From NCBI GenBank assembly GCA_021432635.1, contig MU270020.1, positions 1,009,202 through 1,073,201 of the forward strand: a stretch of DNA of 64,000 nucleotides, read 5' to 3'. Within the stretch, counting starts at the first letter, position 1; each line of letters opens with the position of its first letter. The translations under genes were made by a program, and so were the position numbers. The notes under the pieces are model-generated. The model did no database searches. It had not been told where the DNA came from and saw only the letters and a list, made by a program, of their open reading frames with translations. The DNA is from Thozetella sp. PMI_491 (taxonomy: Eukaryota > Ascomycota > Sordariomycetes > Chaetosphaeriales > Chaetosphaeriaceae). This document shows, piece by piece, positions 11,315 through 22,193 of the stretch.

Positions 11315-13575
11315 GAGAATGGGTTGGCATGCTTGGAACTGTAGGGGCGGGTACATACGTGCTGCCCTGAGACACTGTCCCAGGCATTCCCTGACAAGGA
11401 GAAATGGTGGTGTAGACCAAAGACGCTAAAGAAATTAAACGCGCATCGAGAGTACAGAAACAAGACAGAAGCCGGTTTCCAGATGGTCAGGGAGCACAAG
11501 AGGACCCGGTCTAATACTAGAGAAATAACGCCCTCGGTGAGATAATAAGCATCTGAGAGCATATTGTATGTCAGCACCCCCAGTGAACTGAGCGAGTCGT
11601 GGCGTGGGGTGTGCCATCCCAGTCCCCAACAAGTGATGGGGAAAAGTCCCGCCGGAGAGATTATCACCAGCGCCCGTGCTTCTTCATATTTCTTCTTTGG
11701 GGCGCGAGTGACAACTCATCTACCGCCCATGCCAAAAGGAAGAGCTGTGACGTAGTTGAGTAACACCGGCTCGGGAGGAAAAAAAGTTTGGTAGACTGTG
11801 ACATAACAACCGGTCAGCCGGGCCAGCTGGGGCACCAGCGAAGATGAAGAGGAACGGCGGCACATCTCGCGACGAGGGCGATCGCAACCTGCGGTGCCCA
11901 GATTGCGCTTCCACAGCGTTAATTGCCCGTGGGTACCGAGCTGATCATGCCGCTAGTGATATCGCTTCCTTCCAGTGTGAGATGCTCTGATCTTGCAGAC
12001 CTATCGTCTTTTGGGCAGATGATTGACGGAGCGGCACACGACGGTGCTCTTGATCGCGGACAGGGTTCAATGACACGGTCCGTTAGCAAGTGCATCGCGT
12101 CTCGTCTGGTAGTCCTGGCAAGCAGGTAGGCCGATATAGGGCCGTCCTCGACTCAACGAAGAAGGTAATGCAAGATACCCCGGTTGTCAGGCAAAGACCA
12201 GGCAAGCCGGGGAACCAACCCCAGCCGAACCAGACAGAGGCCGGGGTAGGGGCGATGATTACATTCTTGCCGTACAGAGTAAAGCTAAGCCTATGCTTCG
12301 GAATAGGCAGGCGAGTCGGGATCAGGTAACAAGACTAAGAAGATAGAGATGTCCACCGTTGGTCCCCTGCGAACTGGCATTGCCCAAGAGCCGGGGTTGC
12401 AAGTCAGGACAAGTTCGATCCCTAAACGCCTTCTTGTCCAGGGTCCTCTGCAGTCGCCCCCTGGTCTTGAAACTTCTCGGCAGTCGATCTCTGAGGCGAA
12501 GTGGTACTACGGCGCGTGAGGAACAGGCAAGTGATCGACGCTAGCAGGGCACGTTTGGGTGGTTCGTGGAGAGCCCCCAACCTTAACTGCCCGCCGCTTG
12601 GCTTGGCCTGTGCGCTGCTCCTTGGCTCGTTGGCCCTTACACACCGGCCTTCCTCCAGGACCAAGTTCCAGTGCTACCCCCGCGTTTGCTGACACAAGAC
12701 AGACAGCGGCTACGGCCCGCTAAGCAACGCCATTTTGCGCCACTTCGGGGAGCCTCAAAGCCCTAAAGAGCAAGCGGAAAGAAAGCCAACGGCAAAGGCC
12801 AATAGTTACAGGCTCGGCATCAGCCCTCGGCATCTCTCTCGGCACCCACCATGTCTACCATGCAGACGCCTGAGGCTCCAGAAGGACGAAACGCATCGTA
12901 TGTGGGCAGCGTGCCTTCTGTTTGTGCCAGCTGGGTGGACTACCGGTTCGCCCCCAGCGTGGAGCGTGGGTCTGCACGGCCATGTAACCCCCCCAGTCTC
13001 CCATTGTCAGGCTGGTATTGAGATCTGCGCCGTTGTGGCCAGGGACCCCTGGGCTCTCCTCCAGACTGCAGGTGCCGACCCAAACAATCCGAACCGCTCC
13101 CTCCGCATGACATCAGGTCCCCAGCCTTTTTCAGAAAGGCGGAGTGAGGATCCTGAGGGCCGCCCCCTCTGCGATGCATGAGGGATGGAAAGACGGAGGG
13201 AAAAGGGGGCTGCCCATCGCTATCCACGCCCAGCGCGCAACCGCCGGCCCCGGCCTGCGCCCACCACTCCACTGCGATCCCTCATCTCTGACCGCCATGG
13301 GTTGGGAGATGGGATCGACGTGCCCGTAGACCACCGCCAGAGACTGCAGAGGGCTGCCTCTGCCGCCTCTCTCATCGCATATTTATACGGGTGTCTCGCC
13401 GGCCTCAATGGTCTTGGCTCTACCACTTCTTCACCACCATCTTCTTCACGATCCAAGCAGATCCTGACCCAGTCGTTCTCTACATCGCTCCAACTACAGT
13501 CATTCCTTGCTCCAGTACACCTTCGTCTTTTCTCTCACATATCCGCTTTTTTCAATACCTTTCACCACCGCCACT
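11315..13575. other. Intergenic spacer with the promoter of the small secreted protein
   Basis: About 2.3 kb. Several open frames of 60-150 codons occur on both strands but lack domains, codon bias and splice sites. The last ~250 bases carry CT-rich and CCACC-rich sequence typical of a fungal 5' UTR. A TATTTATA box is listed separately. Nothing else is recognised. Confidence 0.4.
13380..13387 (+). promoter_or_regulatory. Likely TATA box of the small secreted protein gene
   Basis: TATTTATA stands out in GC-rich sequence 189 bases before the ATG at 13576 and is followed by a pyrimidine-rich leader. That spacing fits an abundant, strongly transcribed gene with a leader of about 130-150 nt. Confidence 0.45.
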
Positions 13576-14317
13576 ATGAAGTTCACCATTGCCGCCGCTT
13601 TCCTCACCATCGGCTCCGCCGTGGCCGCCCCGGTCATCGGCAGCACCAAGGCCATCACTGGTACCCTCAGCACCGCCATGACTACCGTTACCACCATCAA
13701 GACAACCGTCGAGGGCGAGCTCTCGACTATCAGTATGTCTTCCCGCGTTACACAAATCTTCCCATACTTGGAACTAACACCCCCTTCCCCAGCCGGTCTT
13801 ATCCAGGTCGGAGGTCTCACCCAGGAGGTTGTGCCCAAGGTTGCGGCCAGCCTCAAGGTTATCGAGACCACCCTGGGCGGTGCCACCAAGACCGTCATCC
13901 CTATGCTGAGCAACCTCTCTCTGCCGCTGGTTGGCGACGACCTGCAGCTGGTCGGCAGCCTCGTTAGCGAGTTCCAGACCGTCGTGCAGGGCGTTCAGAC
14001 CACCCTGACCGGCCTTGTCAGCACCGGTGAGGCCGGTAAGTGCACACTGCCTTCCCCAAGATCCTACCTTGCTTAGGTTTACTGACCCCGTCTCAGAGGT
14101 TCTCGCCCTCATCAAGCCTGAGGTCCAGCTCGTCCTCGGCACCGTCCTCCCCATCGTCGGCCCTCTTGCTCAGTTTGCCCTCAGCGCCGTTGCCGGCATC
14201 ACTGATGCTCCCGAGCTCGTCTCCCAGATCGTTGGCAGCGTTAGCGGCCTTACCTCGCTTGCCAACGGCCTCCTGAGCCCCCTCGGCTCCGTCCTGGGCC
14301 TTCTCGGTGGTCTTTGA
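13576..14317 (+). CDS. Small secreted helical protein, function unknown
   Basis: Three exons (13576-13732, 13793-14035, 14097-14317) encode 206 residues; the introns are 60 and 61 nt. A clear signal peptide (MKFTIAAAFLTIGSAVAAP) is followed by a protein made almost only of Val, Leu, Ile, Thr, Ser, Gly and Ala, with no Cys and few charges. Helical segments recur with a loose pattern (VVPKVAASLKVIETTLGG, TVVQGVQTTLTGLV, VLALIKPEVQLVLGTVL, PLGSVLGLLGGL). It resembles in style, but not clearly in sequence, hydrophobic surface-binding and other small secreted fungal proteins. The first intron is a multiple of three and has no stop, so an unspliced mRNA would still give a protein with 20 extra residues. 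The strong TATA box suggests high expression. Confidence 0.8.
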
Positions 14318-14634
14318 AAAGCCTAACCGCTCGGTGTGACGAAGAGATCTGATTCGAAGTGTACTTAGAATAATCCATCCAGGCGTTTCCGGGAGAGCTT
14401 GGGTCCCGCGTACAATTTGTACATCAGTCAATGTAATGGTGTTAAGAAAAGCATAATATGACTTGCTTCACTGCAATTGCTGGCCTGTGATGCTTCGGGA
14501 CTGACTCTAGTACTATTATTTCGGAAGCCGCTAGTAGTTCATGAACCCGAATATCTGAAACCGCTTTCCTGCCCCTTTGAAGAGCGCAAACCACGCAATT
14601 ACATGAGAGTTTGGCCATGCCTCGCCCCGGTACA
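14318..14634. other. 3' spacer between convergent genes
   Basis: About 320 bases between the stop codons of the small secreted protein gene (+) and the GH43-like gene (-). It should hold both 3' UTRs. Nothing else is recognised. Confidence 0.4.
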
Positions 14635-15927
14635 TTATGCGTAGACCGGACTAATCCAAGTCTGCAACTGTGCGTCGGTGGCTTCTGACACTGTCACGTT
14701 GGCCGGTACGTTCACTTTCAGATCAATGTAGAATGGCCGCCTGTGCGTACCCAAGTACGTGCCATCAACGTCCCCAGGCGGCGCGTCGTTGGGCTTATAT
14801 CCACAAAAGGTCAGCACCCAGCTCTTGTTGACCCCAATGTTTGCCACCATGGCTACGCCGGGGGCGATCACTTGGCCGCCGACATAGTTCCAACCGGCGA
14901 CGTTCATGTCGGACTGTATCAGATAAAGGGCCTCCTTAGCGCCTGTCGAGCCGTAGAGATGGTCCGGGTTGTTGTTCATCACCTTGCGCCAGGTTGTGTC
15001 CGGCTTTTGGGGTAGGAAGGTGTCCGACCAGGCGAGGCCGGCCTTATACGTGTTGCGGTTGAAGGATCCCGTCGAGTAGGTCATGACAAACTTGCCTTGG
15101 ATGGCGCGGATATTGCCTGTCTCAATCACCTTGGAGCCGCTGTTGCCGGTCTCGTAGTCTTGCGAGTTCAGGCCGTCATCAGACTTGAGCAGAAACGTAG
15201 GGCTGCTACCGGCCTTGATTGTCGAAGGATTGTCCAGGGGCCATGCGACGACGCCGTCGCGGGCCGGATGGGTCATGTAGCTTTTCTGATAGATGAGATA
15301 GAGCTGCGACTCTGGCGCCGGCGTGCGGAAGTACTTGCCATCGTAGTTGGCGGCTTCACTTTTTGCGAGGGAGCCGACAAGAACTGCGTCGCCGATCCAA
15401 GAAGTGGGCGGCGCGTCACCATCAGAGGTGGCTGGGTCGGCAGGGCGAGCATGCACGATGACGCTCCAGCGCGCGTCCCGGTCGCCGGTGCATTTGCCAG
15501 TTGTGTTCTCCACGTGCAGCGTGACGGCCGCATCCCACGACTTGGTGCTGCCCGAGACGGTTTGATGGGGCTGGAGGTTAAACCAGCCGCATATTTTTGT
15601 GCCGGCGGCCTGTGTCTGGCTGAACAGGGCCTGGCTGCTAGTGTAGTTGACAGGTACGGTGTAATTAACTGCGGTCTTAGGGCCTGAGGCACAGTTGGGC
15701 TCCAAGGCGTTGTCACACTTGAGGTATCCGTGTGTCGTGCCCGCGATCCACACTCCTTCGCCAGTGTGCTGGATGGGGTAGGGGTCCGCAAAGTAGTTCG
15801 TGTGGCTGGTCACGTTGACGCTCGTGATAGGATATACAGTTATCTTGCCATGGACTTCTCGCGCCGATTGGGTCAGCTGGAGAAAATGCACCAGGGTAAG
15901 AAGACAGCTGCGTGATAAAGTCAACAT
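14635..15927 (-). CDS. Secreted glycoprotein, GH43-like beta-propeller fold suspected
   Basis: A single exon of 430 residues with an N-terminal signal peptide of about 22 residues (MLTLSRSCLLTLVHFLQLTQSA). About six N-glycosylation sites (for example NVT, NYT, NTT, NKS) fit a secreted protein. An early NYFADPYPIQ segment followed by WIAGTTHG resembles the ADP-containing first blade of GH43/GH62 glycosidases, where that Asp is the general base. Later, VIETGNIRAIQGKFVMTYST followed by YKAGLAWSD resembles the blade that carries the general acid Glu and the YYLTYS strand. This is similarity by eye, so the enzyme class is an inference; a non-catalytic sugar-binding propeller is also possible. A TATA-like run lies about 75-90 bases upstream. 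Confidence 0.78.
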   Translation of the reverse strand: MLTLSRSCLLTLVHFLQLTQSAREVHGKITVYPITSVNVTSHTNYFADPYPIQHTGEGVWIAGTTHGYLKCDNALEPNCASGPKTAVNYTVPVNYTSSQALFSQTQAAGTKICGWFNLQPHQTVSGSTKSWDAAVTLHVENTTGKCTGDRDARWSVIVHARPADPATSDGDAPPTSWIGDAVLVGSLAKSEAANYDGKYFRTPAPESQLYLIYQKSYMTHPARDGVVAWPLDNPSTIKAGSSPTFLLKSDDGLNSQDYETGNSGSKVIETGNIRAIQGKFVMTYSTGSFNRNTYKAGLAWSDTFLPQKPDTTWRKVMNNNPDHLYGSTGAKEALYLIQSDMNVAGWNYVGGQVIAPGVAMVANIGVNKSWVLTFCGYKPNDAPPGDVDGTYLGTHRRPFYIDLKVNVPANVTVSEATDAQLQTWISPVYA

Positions 15928-17517
15928 AGTCGCGACTGGGAGATGGGCTCACGAAAGAATGGTGAGAAGCCAGTCTTTCCAAGATTCAGAAGAAAAGATG
16001 GATATATAAATATATGCACTCTTAGTGGCCTAGGGCATCTGGAGTCTAAGTGAAAGTGAGCTGCCGAGGGTGGGTAAATGATTTAAATACCTTGGTGTTG
16101 TGGTTCCAGCTTTTGGCAAGGCGCGGCAACATTATCGGCGGACTAGATTTGGCTGCTACTTGACATAGTCCTGCTCACACGGATCCTTTTGGGGCGAATA
16201 ATCAGCCTTTAGGCGCGTCATAGAAGAAAAATTGCCCAGCGGGTGGTTGCAGTGGTAGCCTAAGGTGTGCTATAATAGCTCCCCAATAAACGCCACCAGG
16301 CAGTGATAATCCTAACAGGATTGTTACCGCGCTACGATTGGAAGGTAAGGCGTTCATCAGTACTATTCTCTAGAGCTCTTTCTCGTACCGATGTCCCGAG
16401 TCTCCCCCTACCGATAGGCCGGACCTTTCCCGTAGCGATGGCCCGACACAAGCGGGAGTAGTATTATACACAGCCGCGCTCCTCTACAAACTAGACGCCA
16501 ACCAAACCCTTTGTACTGCGGCCGTGGCTCAGAGACAACCGGCTTCGACACCAGATCCTCTTGCAGATCTTGGTTGAGGCGCCACAATGCGGTCGCTGGG
16601 AATATAAGTTGGTGTTTTGGCGTTCGCGAGGCCGCAACCACAGCCCTTAGCTTCAGGCCAGCACTCGATTCCGGCCTCGATGCACTCTACGAACGCCAAT
16701 GTCCCAGCACCTAAGAGGTTCTCATCCTATCACTACAAGTTCTCGTCATAACTAGATGTAGAGAAGGGAAATGAGTAGAGTATGGTCCAGCTATTAACAT
16801 CTAAACACAAAGACTTGTTGGATATGCGTTACTATACCTGGATGACTCGACCACTGTAGCCTAAGCACCAAACACTGCTGGATCTATTGTACATTTTATG
16901 GAGTATAACTGAGGTGGATATTGAACTAATGACTGGCACTCGTTTGCGGTGGGCAGCCCTAAACCCCTCAGCAGAAGGGAGATTTGAGGTTAACAGGAGG
17001 AAAGGTAGACTTTTTTGTCTTTTACTGCAAACTCCATTTCCGTAACGATTCAAACACGCTTTCGGTCAGGCGAGCCAGTCAATCAAATCGCTACACTTTT
17101 TCAATAAGTCCTTACAAATGAGAAAGGCTTTATTTCTCCCACAAACCTTGTTAACCCCTGTAGCCTGCCACTGCGGGAAGCGAATGTGCCTATGTGCTAC
17201 CAAGCACCAGGTCTAAAATGAGCGTCGCACGCGGTGCCTATTTGGGGCTTCTTTTTTGGGATGTTGATCTTGGAACAGCTACAGTACCGCGTTCCTTCAG
17301 GCACAGCTTGTCCTCTCCTACCCAAAAAGGGAGTCAACCGATGCAATGCGCGAGCCCCTCTTACCAAGATATACAATCCAAAGCCGAACTGATCTTGCTC
17401 TCAGCATCACATTCCGCCTACTAGAGCTGTATCATAACTACAGCTTATTTCTCTCCTGCTCGGCACGGCAGCACGCCTCTTCCCCACGCATTACTAGGCG
17501 TATGAGATACTGTCCTC
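15928..17517. other. Intergenic spacer, AT-richer, nothing recognised
   Basis: About 1.6 kb between two divergent genes. It is richer in A and T than the flanking genes. Short open frames are present but none is convincing. The part next to 15928 contains the promoter of the GH43-like gene. Confidence 0.4.
16003..16015 (-). promoter_or_regulatory. Likely TATA box of the GH43-like gene
   Basis: On the minus strand this reads as an unbroken run of T and A (TATATTTATATA), 75-90 bases upstream of the ATG at 15927. Position and composition fit a core promoter with a short leader. Confidence 0.45.
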
Positions 17518-19286
17518 ATGATGTGGCCCTTTACAAGAGCATACCCCGAGCGCAAGTGCAAGGATGTCGCTGACAAAGAGTTTGACTACATTGTGATCGG
17601 AGGCGGCACAACCGGCTGCGTCATTGCTTCACGGTTGAGCGAGGATCCCAACGCGACTGTGCTCTTGCTGGAGAAGGGCATGGTCAAGGATGCATTTATG
17701 GGGACGGTGCCCATGGCGTCGCAAGGACCACACGCCAACGATCAGCGCGCAACTCGACGCTCGGAGCCGATTGCGTCACTCGCGAACCGGAGCATTGAAA
17801 TATTCACGAGCGAGTCATTAGGAGGAGCAATCAGGGTGAACAGCATGCTGTGGACGCGAGGAATACCGACAGGCTACAATGACTGGGCCGAGAAGGGACA
17901 CCCCGATTGGAGCTGGTACAAAGTCGAGCCCTTTTTCATCAAGGCGGAAAATGTGCAGCACCAGCCTAAGGCACCCCATCGCGGGCACGGTGGTCCAGTA
18001 CGGCTTATCCAGCATCAGCCCGTCTTTGAGGCTCAGCAGTACTTCGCACATGCCGCCGAATCGCTTCGTCTGCCTGTCGAGGCTGATGGGAATTGTCCGA
18101 CCGGGCCCGCCATGGGCTATTTCAATTTCGACCATGTCATCATGAGCGACGGGACCAGGGGATCCAGCTACTCCGAGTATCTTCCCAAGGAGCTTGCGCT
18201 GGCAAGAGAGGCGAGGCTGACGGTTTACACCGGCACAATTGCCACGAAGCTGGAGATCGACGTGGAGGCTCGACGTGTCACTGGTGTAGGTATCAAGTGC
18301 ATGAAGACACAGAAGGGGTTTTTCGTAAGGGCACGTCGAGAAGTTGTCGTGTCTTGCGGAGGCATTCGCAGCCCACAGCTCCTCATGCTTAGCGGCATTG
18401 GCCCTTCGGAGCATCTCGAGGCGCGAGGCGTCCTAGTAAAGCGGCACCTGCCTGATGTCGGATCTCGATTATCAGATCATCATGCATGCCCGATAACCGT
18501 CGAGGTCCCCATCACCGAGTCGTATCACCGCCTCCTTGCCAACCCGCTATTCGGCTTATGGCAGTTTATGCTATATGCGTTTCAGGGCACTGGGTGGCTG
18601 CATAGCCCTAACACCACGAATCACATCATGGTAACCAGCTCGCACATTGATGACGACACGCTCACGGTGAAAGCAGCTCCTGGGCCCGCGAATTCGTCGC
18701 CTCGCTTCCCGAGAACAACCCTGATATTGAGATATCGTTCTTTGCTAATACCGCAAGCGAATACGCACCCATCGGCCAACAATCAATCTATGTCGTCCTC
18801 GTACGCCCCGAAACAACAGGCCGCATAGAATTGGCCTCCTCTAACCCCGAGGACGAGGTGCATTTGTTCTACAACATGCTAGAGAGCGCGCAAGACCGGG
18901 TGGTCATGTGGAAGGCCCTCCGCTTTGGCCTTTATTTGCTTGAGAAATTTTAAGCTTCCGATTACCGGCACGAAGTGAAACTCCTGCTCGTACCAACTGC
19001 TTCCGATGAAAAGTCTTGGAGACAGATCTCGGACGAGGAACTGGTCAGTTACATGGAGGCCAACTCCGGCTCGTCGTTTCATATTGCCAGCACATGTCCC
19101 ATGCGACCAGAAATGGACGGCGGCGTGGTCAACGATCAGTTGCAAGTGTATGGCTTCGACAACCTGCGTGTTGCGGACGCTAGCGTGTTTCCTTTGATGC
19201 CGGCATGTCACACCATGGCCCCGGCGGTCATGATTGGTGAGCGATGCGCAGACTTCATCCAGCAACGGTGGCCCAATTCTATATAA
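17518..19286 (+). pseudogene. GMC oxidoreductase (choline/alcohol dehydrogenase-like), apparently decayed
   Basis: The N-terminal part begins MMWPFTRAYPE and has the FAD dinucleotide fold (FDYIVIGGGTTGC, then VLLLEKG), the GMC signature region (ESLGGAIRVNSMLWTRG) and the second signature (SCGGIRSPQLLMLSGIGPSEHLE). The C-terminal part has the family's last motif, with His and Asn equivalents in FHIASTCPM and LRVADASVFP, and ends ADFIQQRW. The two parts are not in one frame. The reading frame shifts between about 18660 and 18680, and an in-frame TAA follows at 18951-18953 with the coding similarity continuing straight after it. No GT-AG intron that would remove either was found. If whole it would be about 589 residues, the usual GMC size. 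I call it a young pseudogene; a sequencing error at one site cannot be excluded. The family oxidises alcohols or sugars with FAD. Confidence 0.75.
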
Positions 19287-20409
19287 CCTTGGAACCATTA
19301 GAGCCGGAAAGAAATGCTGCCTTCAAATATAGAGTAAACTGCGTAAGGACGTCAGTTTGGTGACCAAGGATATTTGCGAGCTTATCTGTTACCTGGCCAA
19401 GGGGTCATTCAGCCCTACACCACTAACGTGCAAAGTGGACCAACGGCCCAGTAAGTCCAAACATAGATGCCCAGGGCTGAAATCTCTTTTGGAAGGCATA
19501 ACTGGGCTACATGCTGGATTTCTGCACTTCAAATCGGTTCGTGCCCGTCCCAGTCTGAAGCTGCTCCAGCACCGTGCCACGTGATTTGGGTAGGGTTGTG
19601 CGACGTCCCTCTGGTCGCAAAGGGGCATCAAGTACCTCCCCCAGCTCATTGTCACACATGGAAAAATCAAATTTCATTGGGCCTAGCTTTTCCTCGACGC
19701 CCCAATTAGAGACCACGGGGCTTGAGGGGCAGCTCAGAGCACCCCTCTTTTGTGCCTTGAGGCCAGTATCTAGATGTCATTATGGGGCGCTTCGCTGTGC
19801 CCCTCTGCATGAGGAATTTATGGCCTATGACTTGCTGGTAGCCTGCTTGTGAGGAAGCCTTGTTATCTAAACGGCGGATTTAAATATCCTAGGACACGCC
19901 CCAAGCTACAGCTGACGCTCAAGCAAGTTACATTATCGCGGCGCCCTCCTCATCTAGGTAAGGCATCGTAGCTCCTGCTCCACTTCCCCTTCAACTTCCT
20001 TTACTTCCAAGGCCCTAGTCGATTGGACCGGGGCACATAACCTTGAACAGCGAAGAATATGGACATATCTGAGGACTATTGGCCGGCGGTTTTCGAAGCA
20101 GATGGGCTCATGTGCGTAACCCCTAAACTCCACGAAGATGAGGCACCAACTCTTTCCTTTTCTCGGAAATTAATATAGCTTACCTGGCTTGTGATACTCT
20201 CTGTTTGCTAACACATTAGGATGGGGGGCATTTCGAATCTACCAGCGTTGCTTCAAACGACTCCACAAACATGAGCAAATTGAAAAAGAAATTGGCCTAG
20301 GCCAAGCTCAGTACTAATATGAAGGATAAATAAGGGGATCGTCTATGACGTGATCCTTCGATACATTGAGTCTGAGGAGGGCGCCATGGCAACCACTAGC
20401 GATATTGTA
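19287..20409. other. Spacer with possible 5' exons of the zinc-finger gene
   Basis: About 1.1 kb. A start at 20059 opens a short frame (MDISEDYWPAVFEADGLM) that meets a GTGCGT donor-like site, and an acceptor-like ATTAG is at 20215-20219. Beyond it one frame reads WGAFRIYQRCFKRLHKHEQ, which looks like genuine protein, but the join does not keep the frame. This could be a decayed or misread 5' part of the C2H2 gene, or a separate broken gene. The rest of the stretch is unremarkable. Confidence 0.3.
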
Positions 20410-21154
20410 ATTACACCTTGGACTTTCGATTAATTACGCGAAGCGCTCGGCAGCCGTCTTGCCCCCCATCAATGTATCTAGACAAACATCAATTTTGTCG
20501 AACTCAATCATTCAGCAGCCGCACCCAGCCTTACCAGTCCTGCAGCTACAGACTATAGCATTTCCCACAACGCCAGAGGTTAGCGTACCCGAGGAATACC
20601 TGTCCCTACGAACTTCCTCGATCAGAGACACGGGAGACTTGGGGGGCGGAGGCGGATTAGAGGACCCAACATGTCATACCGTGGCAGCTATCCACGCAGA
20701 GCTTCTTACCCCATATCCAGCAGACTACAGGGAAGATCAGATTATACCCCCGACAATCTGGTCCCCGGCCTCCCTTACAAACCCTTTCATCTCTCAGCAA
20801 TTGAGCCACGTTCAATATTCATTGGACTTCGCAGATGTCTTGGGCTTGAATTCGGGGGCAATGGCTGAGGGACATCCAGTAGCGCCCGACACGACTCCTA
20901 CGAATATGAAGTCTGTAGGGGACAATATGATTTGTGCAAAACTCGACGATGGCACCTGGAAGTGCATGCGTGGCGCTTGTTCACGTCGCTTTCCCCGATA
21001 TCAAGACTTAGCCCGGCATCAAAACTCGGTCCATGCTCGAACCCACTCGTTTCCCTGTCGAGCTTCTGGCTGCCTGCGTGCACTGCGCAGCTTCCCTCGC
21101 AAAGACAAGCGTGATGCGCACGAGAAGAGAGTTCACGGGAAAAAGCTTGAGTAG
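20410..21154 (+). CDS. C2H2 zinc-finger protein, 5' end not resolved
   Basis: The open frame runs from just after a stop near 20406 to TAG at 21152-21154, about 245 residues, but has no ATG before residue ~150. An upstream exon is therefore expected. The first ~140 residues are Pro/Ser/Thr-rich and look disordered. Near the C-terminus is a fungal-type finger, KCMRGACSRRFPRYQDLARH followed by a second His (C-x4-C-x12-H-x4-H). A second Cys/His cluster (CRASGC, then HEKRVH) has 15 rather than 12 residues between the second Cys and first His. It ends with a basic tail. Such proteins usually bind DNA as transcription factors. If the upstream exons are decayed, this may be a pseudogene. Confidence 0.6.
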
Positions 21155-22193
21155 GCCAGGTGAGTACCTAGAGCCTTGGGGCTTGCTTGGTTCGCTCTTT
21201 GTGGGAGAGATGCAGTCATTGTTAATTTTACAGTAGTTACTAGCGATGAGGAACATACAAGACAGGGTGGTCTAGGACACTAAGGATTATTTATGAGGTT
21301 ATATAACAGGGATCTTTCTTTTCGCGGCCGTCTCAATCAAGGAGAATAGCATCCAGCAGATCGCAACCCAAGCATCACGATCATTGGCTCCTTTCTAATA
21401 CACTCGTCACTCTTTCAGCTCTAAGTGTAGGAGAAGCCTTCTTGACCACTCCAGACCTTGCTCTACATCCTTCATGGCCTTGATTATGGACCCTAGAGCT
21501 CCCCTGGTTGTATAGGATAGCCGCCATATGTGTAGCTTGACGACCTTGCGAAGTCAGACGCTCAACATAGGGGTTTCAGAAAGTCCATCAGACGATCGCC
21601 GTGATTACCAAGCGGTATTCTGTGTTTAATTTTGCTAGCCAAACTGATCCCTCGCCAATAGCACTTTTATCATAAACTACACCAGGCTACAATGAATATG
21701 AGAACACGGAAGAGTATGAAGACATTGTATGTATCATCTAGAGGGCGTATCAAAGGGTTAGCGAGTGTAAATCGAATGGTAGACTGATAGGTACTTGGCT
21801 CTGAGCAGGGATGTTACATCAACTGTAGCGTGGGGTGTCCCGGTTAGATCTCTATAGTAGAAGCGCCAAGCATAGGTAGGTGTGTTAGGTGAGGAATAAT
21901 TATCTCTAGAGCTCAGAATCGTGCGCGAAATCGGGACATAGCCATGGAAAAAGGATAGCACCGGTCTTCTGGACACACCAATGTCCACTGACTAATGCGA
22001 AAACAGGCAATGCAAACTGGGATATAGTAGCAGCCCCTCCTCTCTATCTTGGCTTGGAAGCCTCTTCGTTTTGCATACAACACCAGCTCACCCACGCGTC
22101 CCCCAGAAACGGGGGAGATATCATGTAGAGAGTAATTAGGAAGAAGACATGCCCGCACGGAAAAAAGACAAATGTGACCGTCACACCGCTTCA
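21155..22193. other. 3' spacer, AT-richer, nothing recognised
   Basis: About 1 kb between the stops of the zinc-finger gene (+) and the P450 gene (-). It is richer in A and T than its neighbours and holds only short open frames. It should contain both 3' UTRs. Confidence 0.4.

Noticed and set aside
12395-12435. A tRNA-like T-loop (AGTTCGATCCC)
   Set aside because: The flanking bases do not form a T stem, and no matching D-arm, anticodon arm or acceptor stem could be placed around it.
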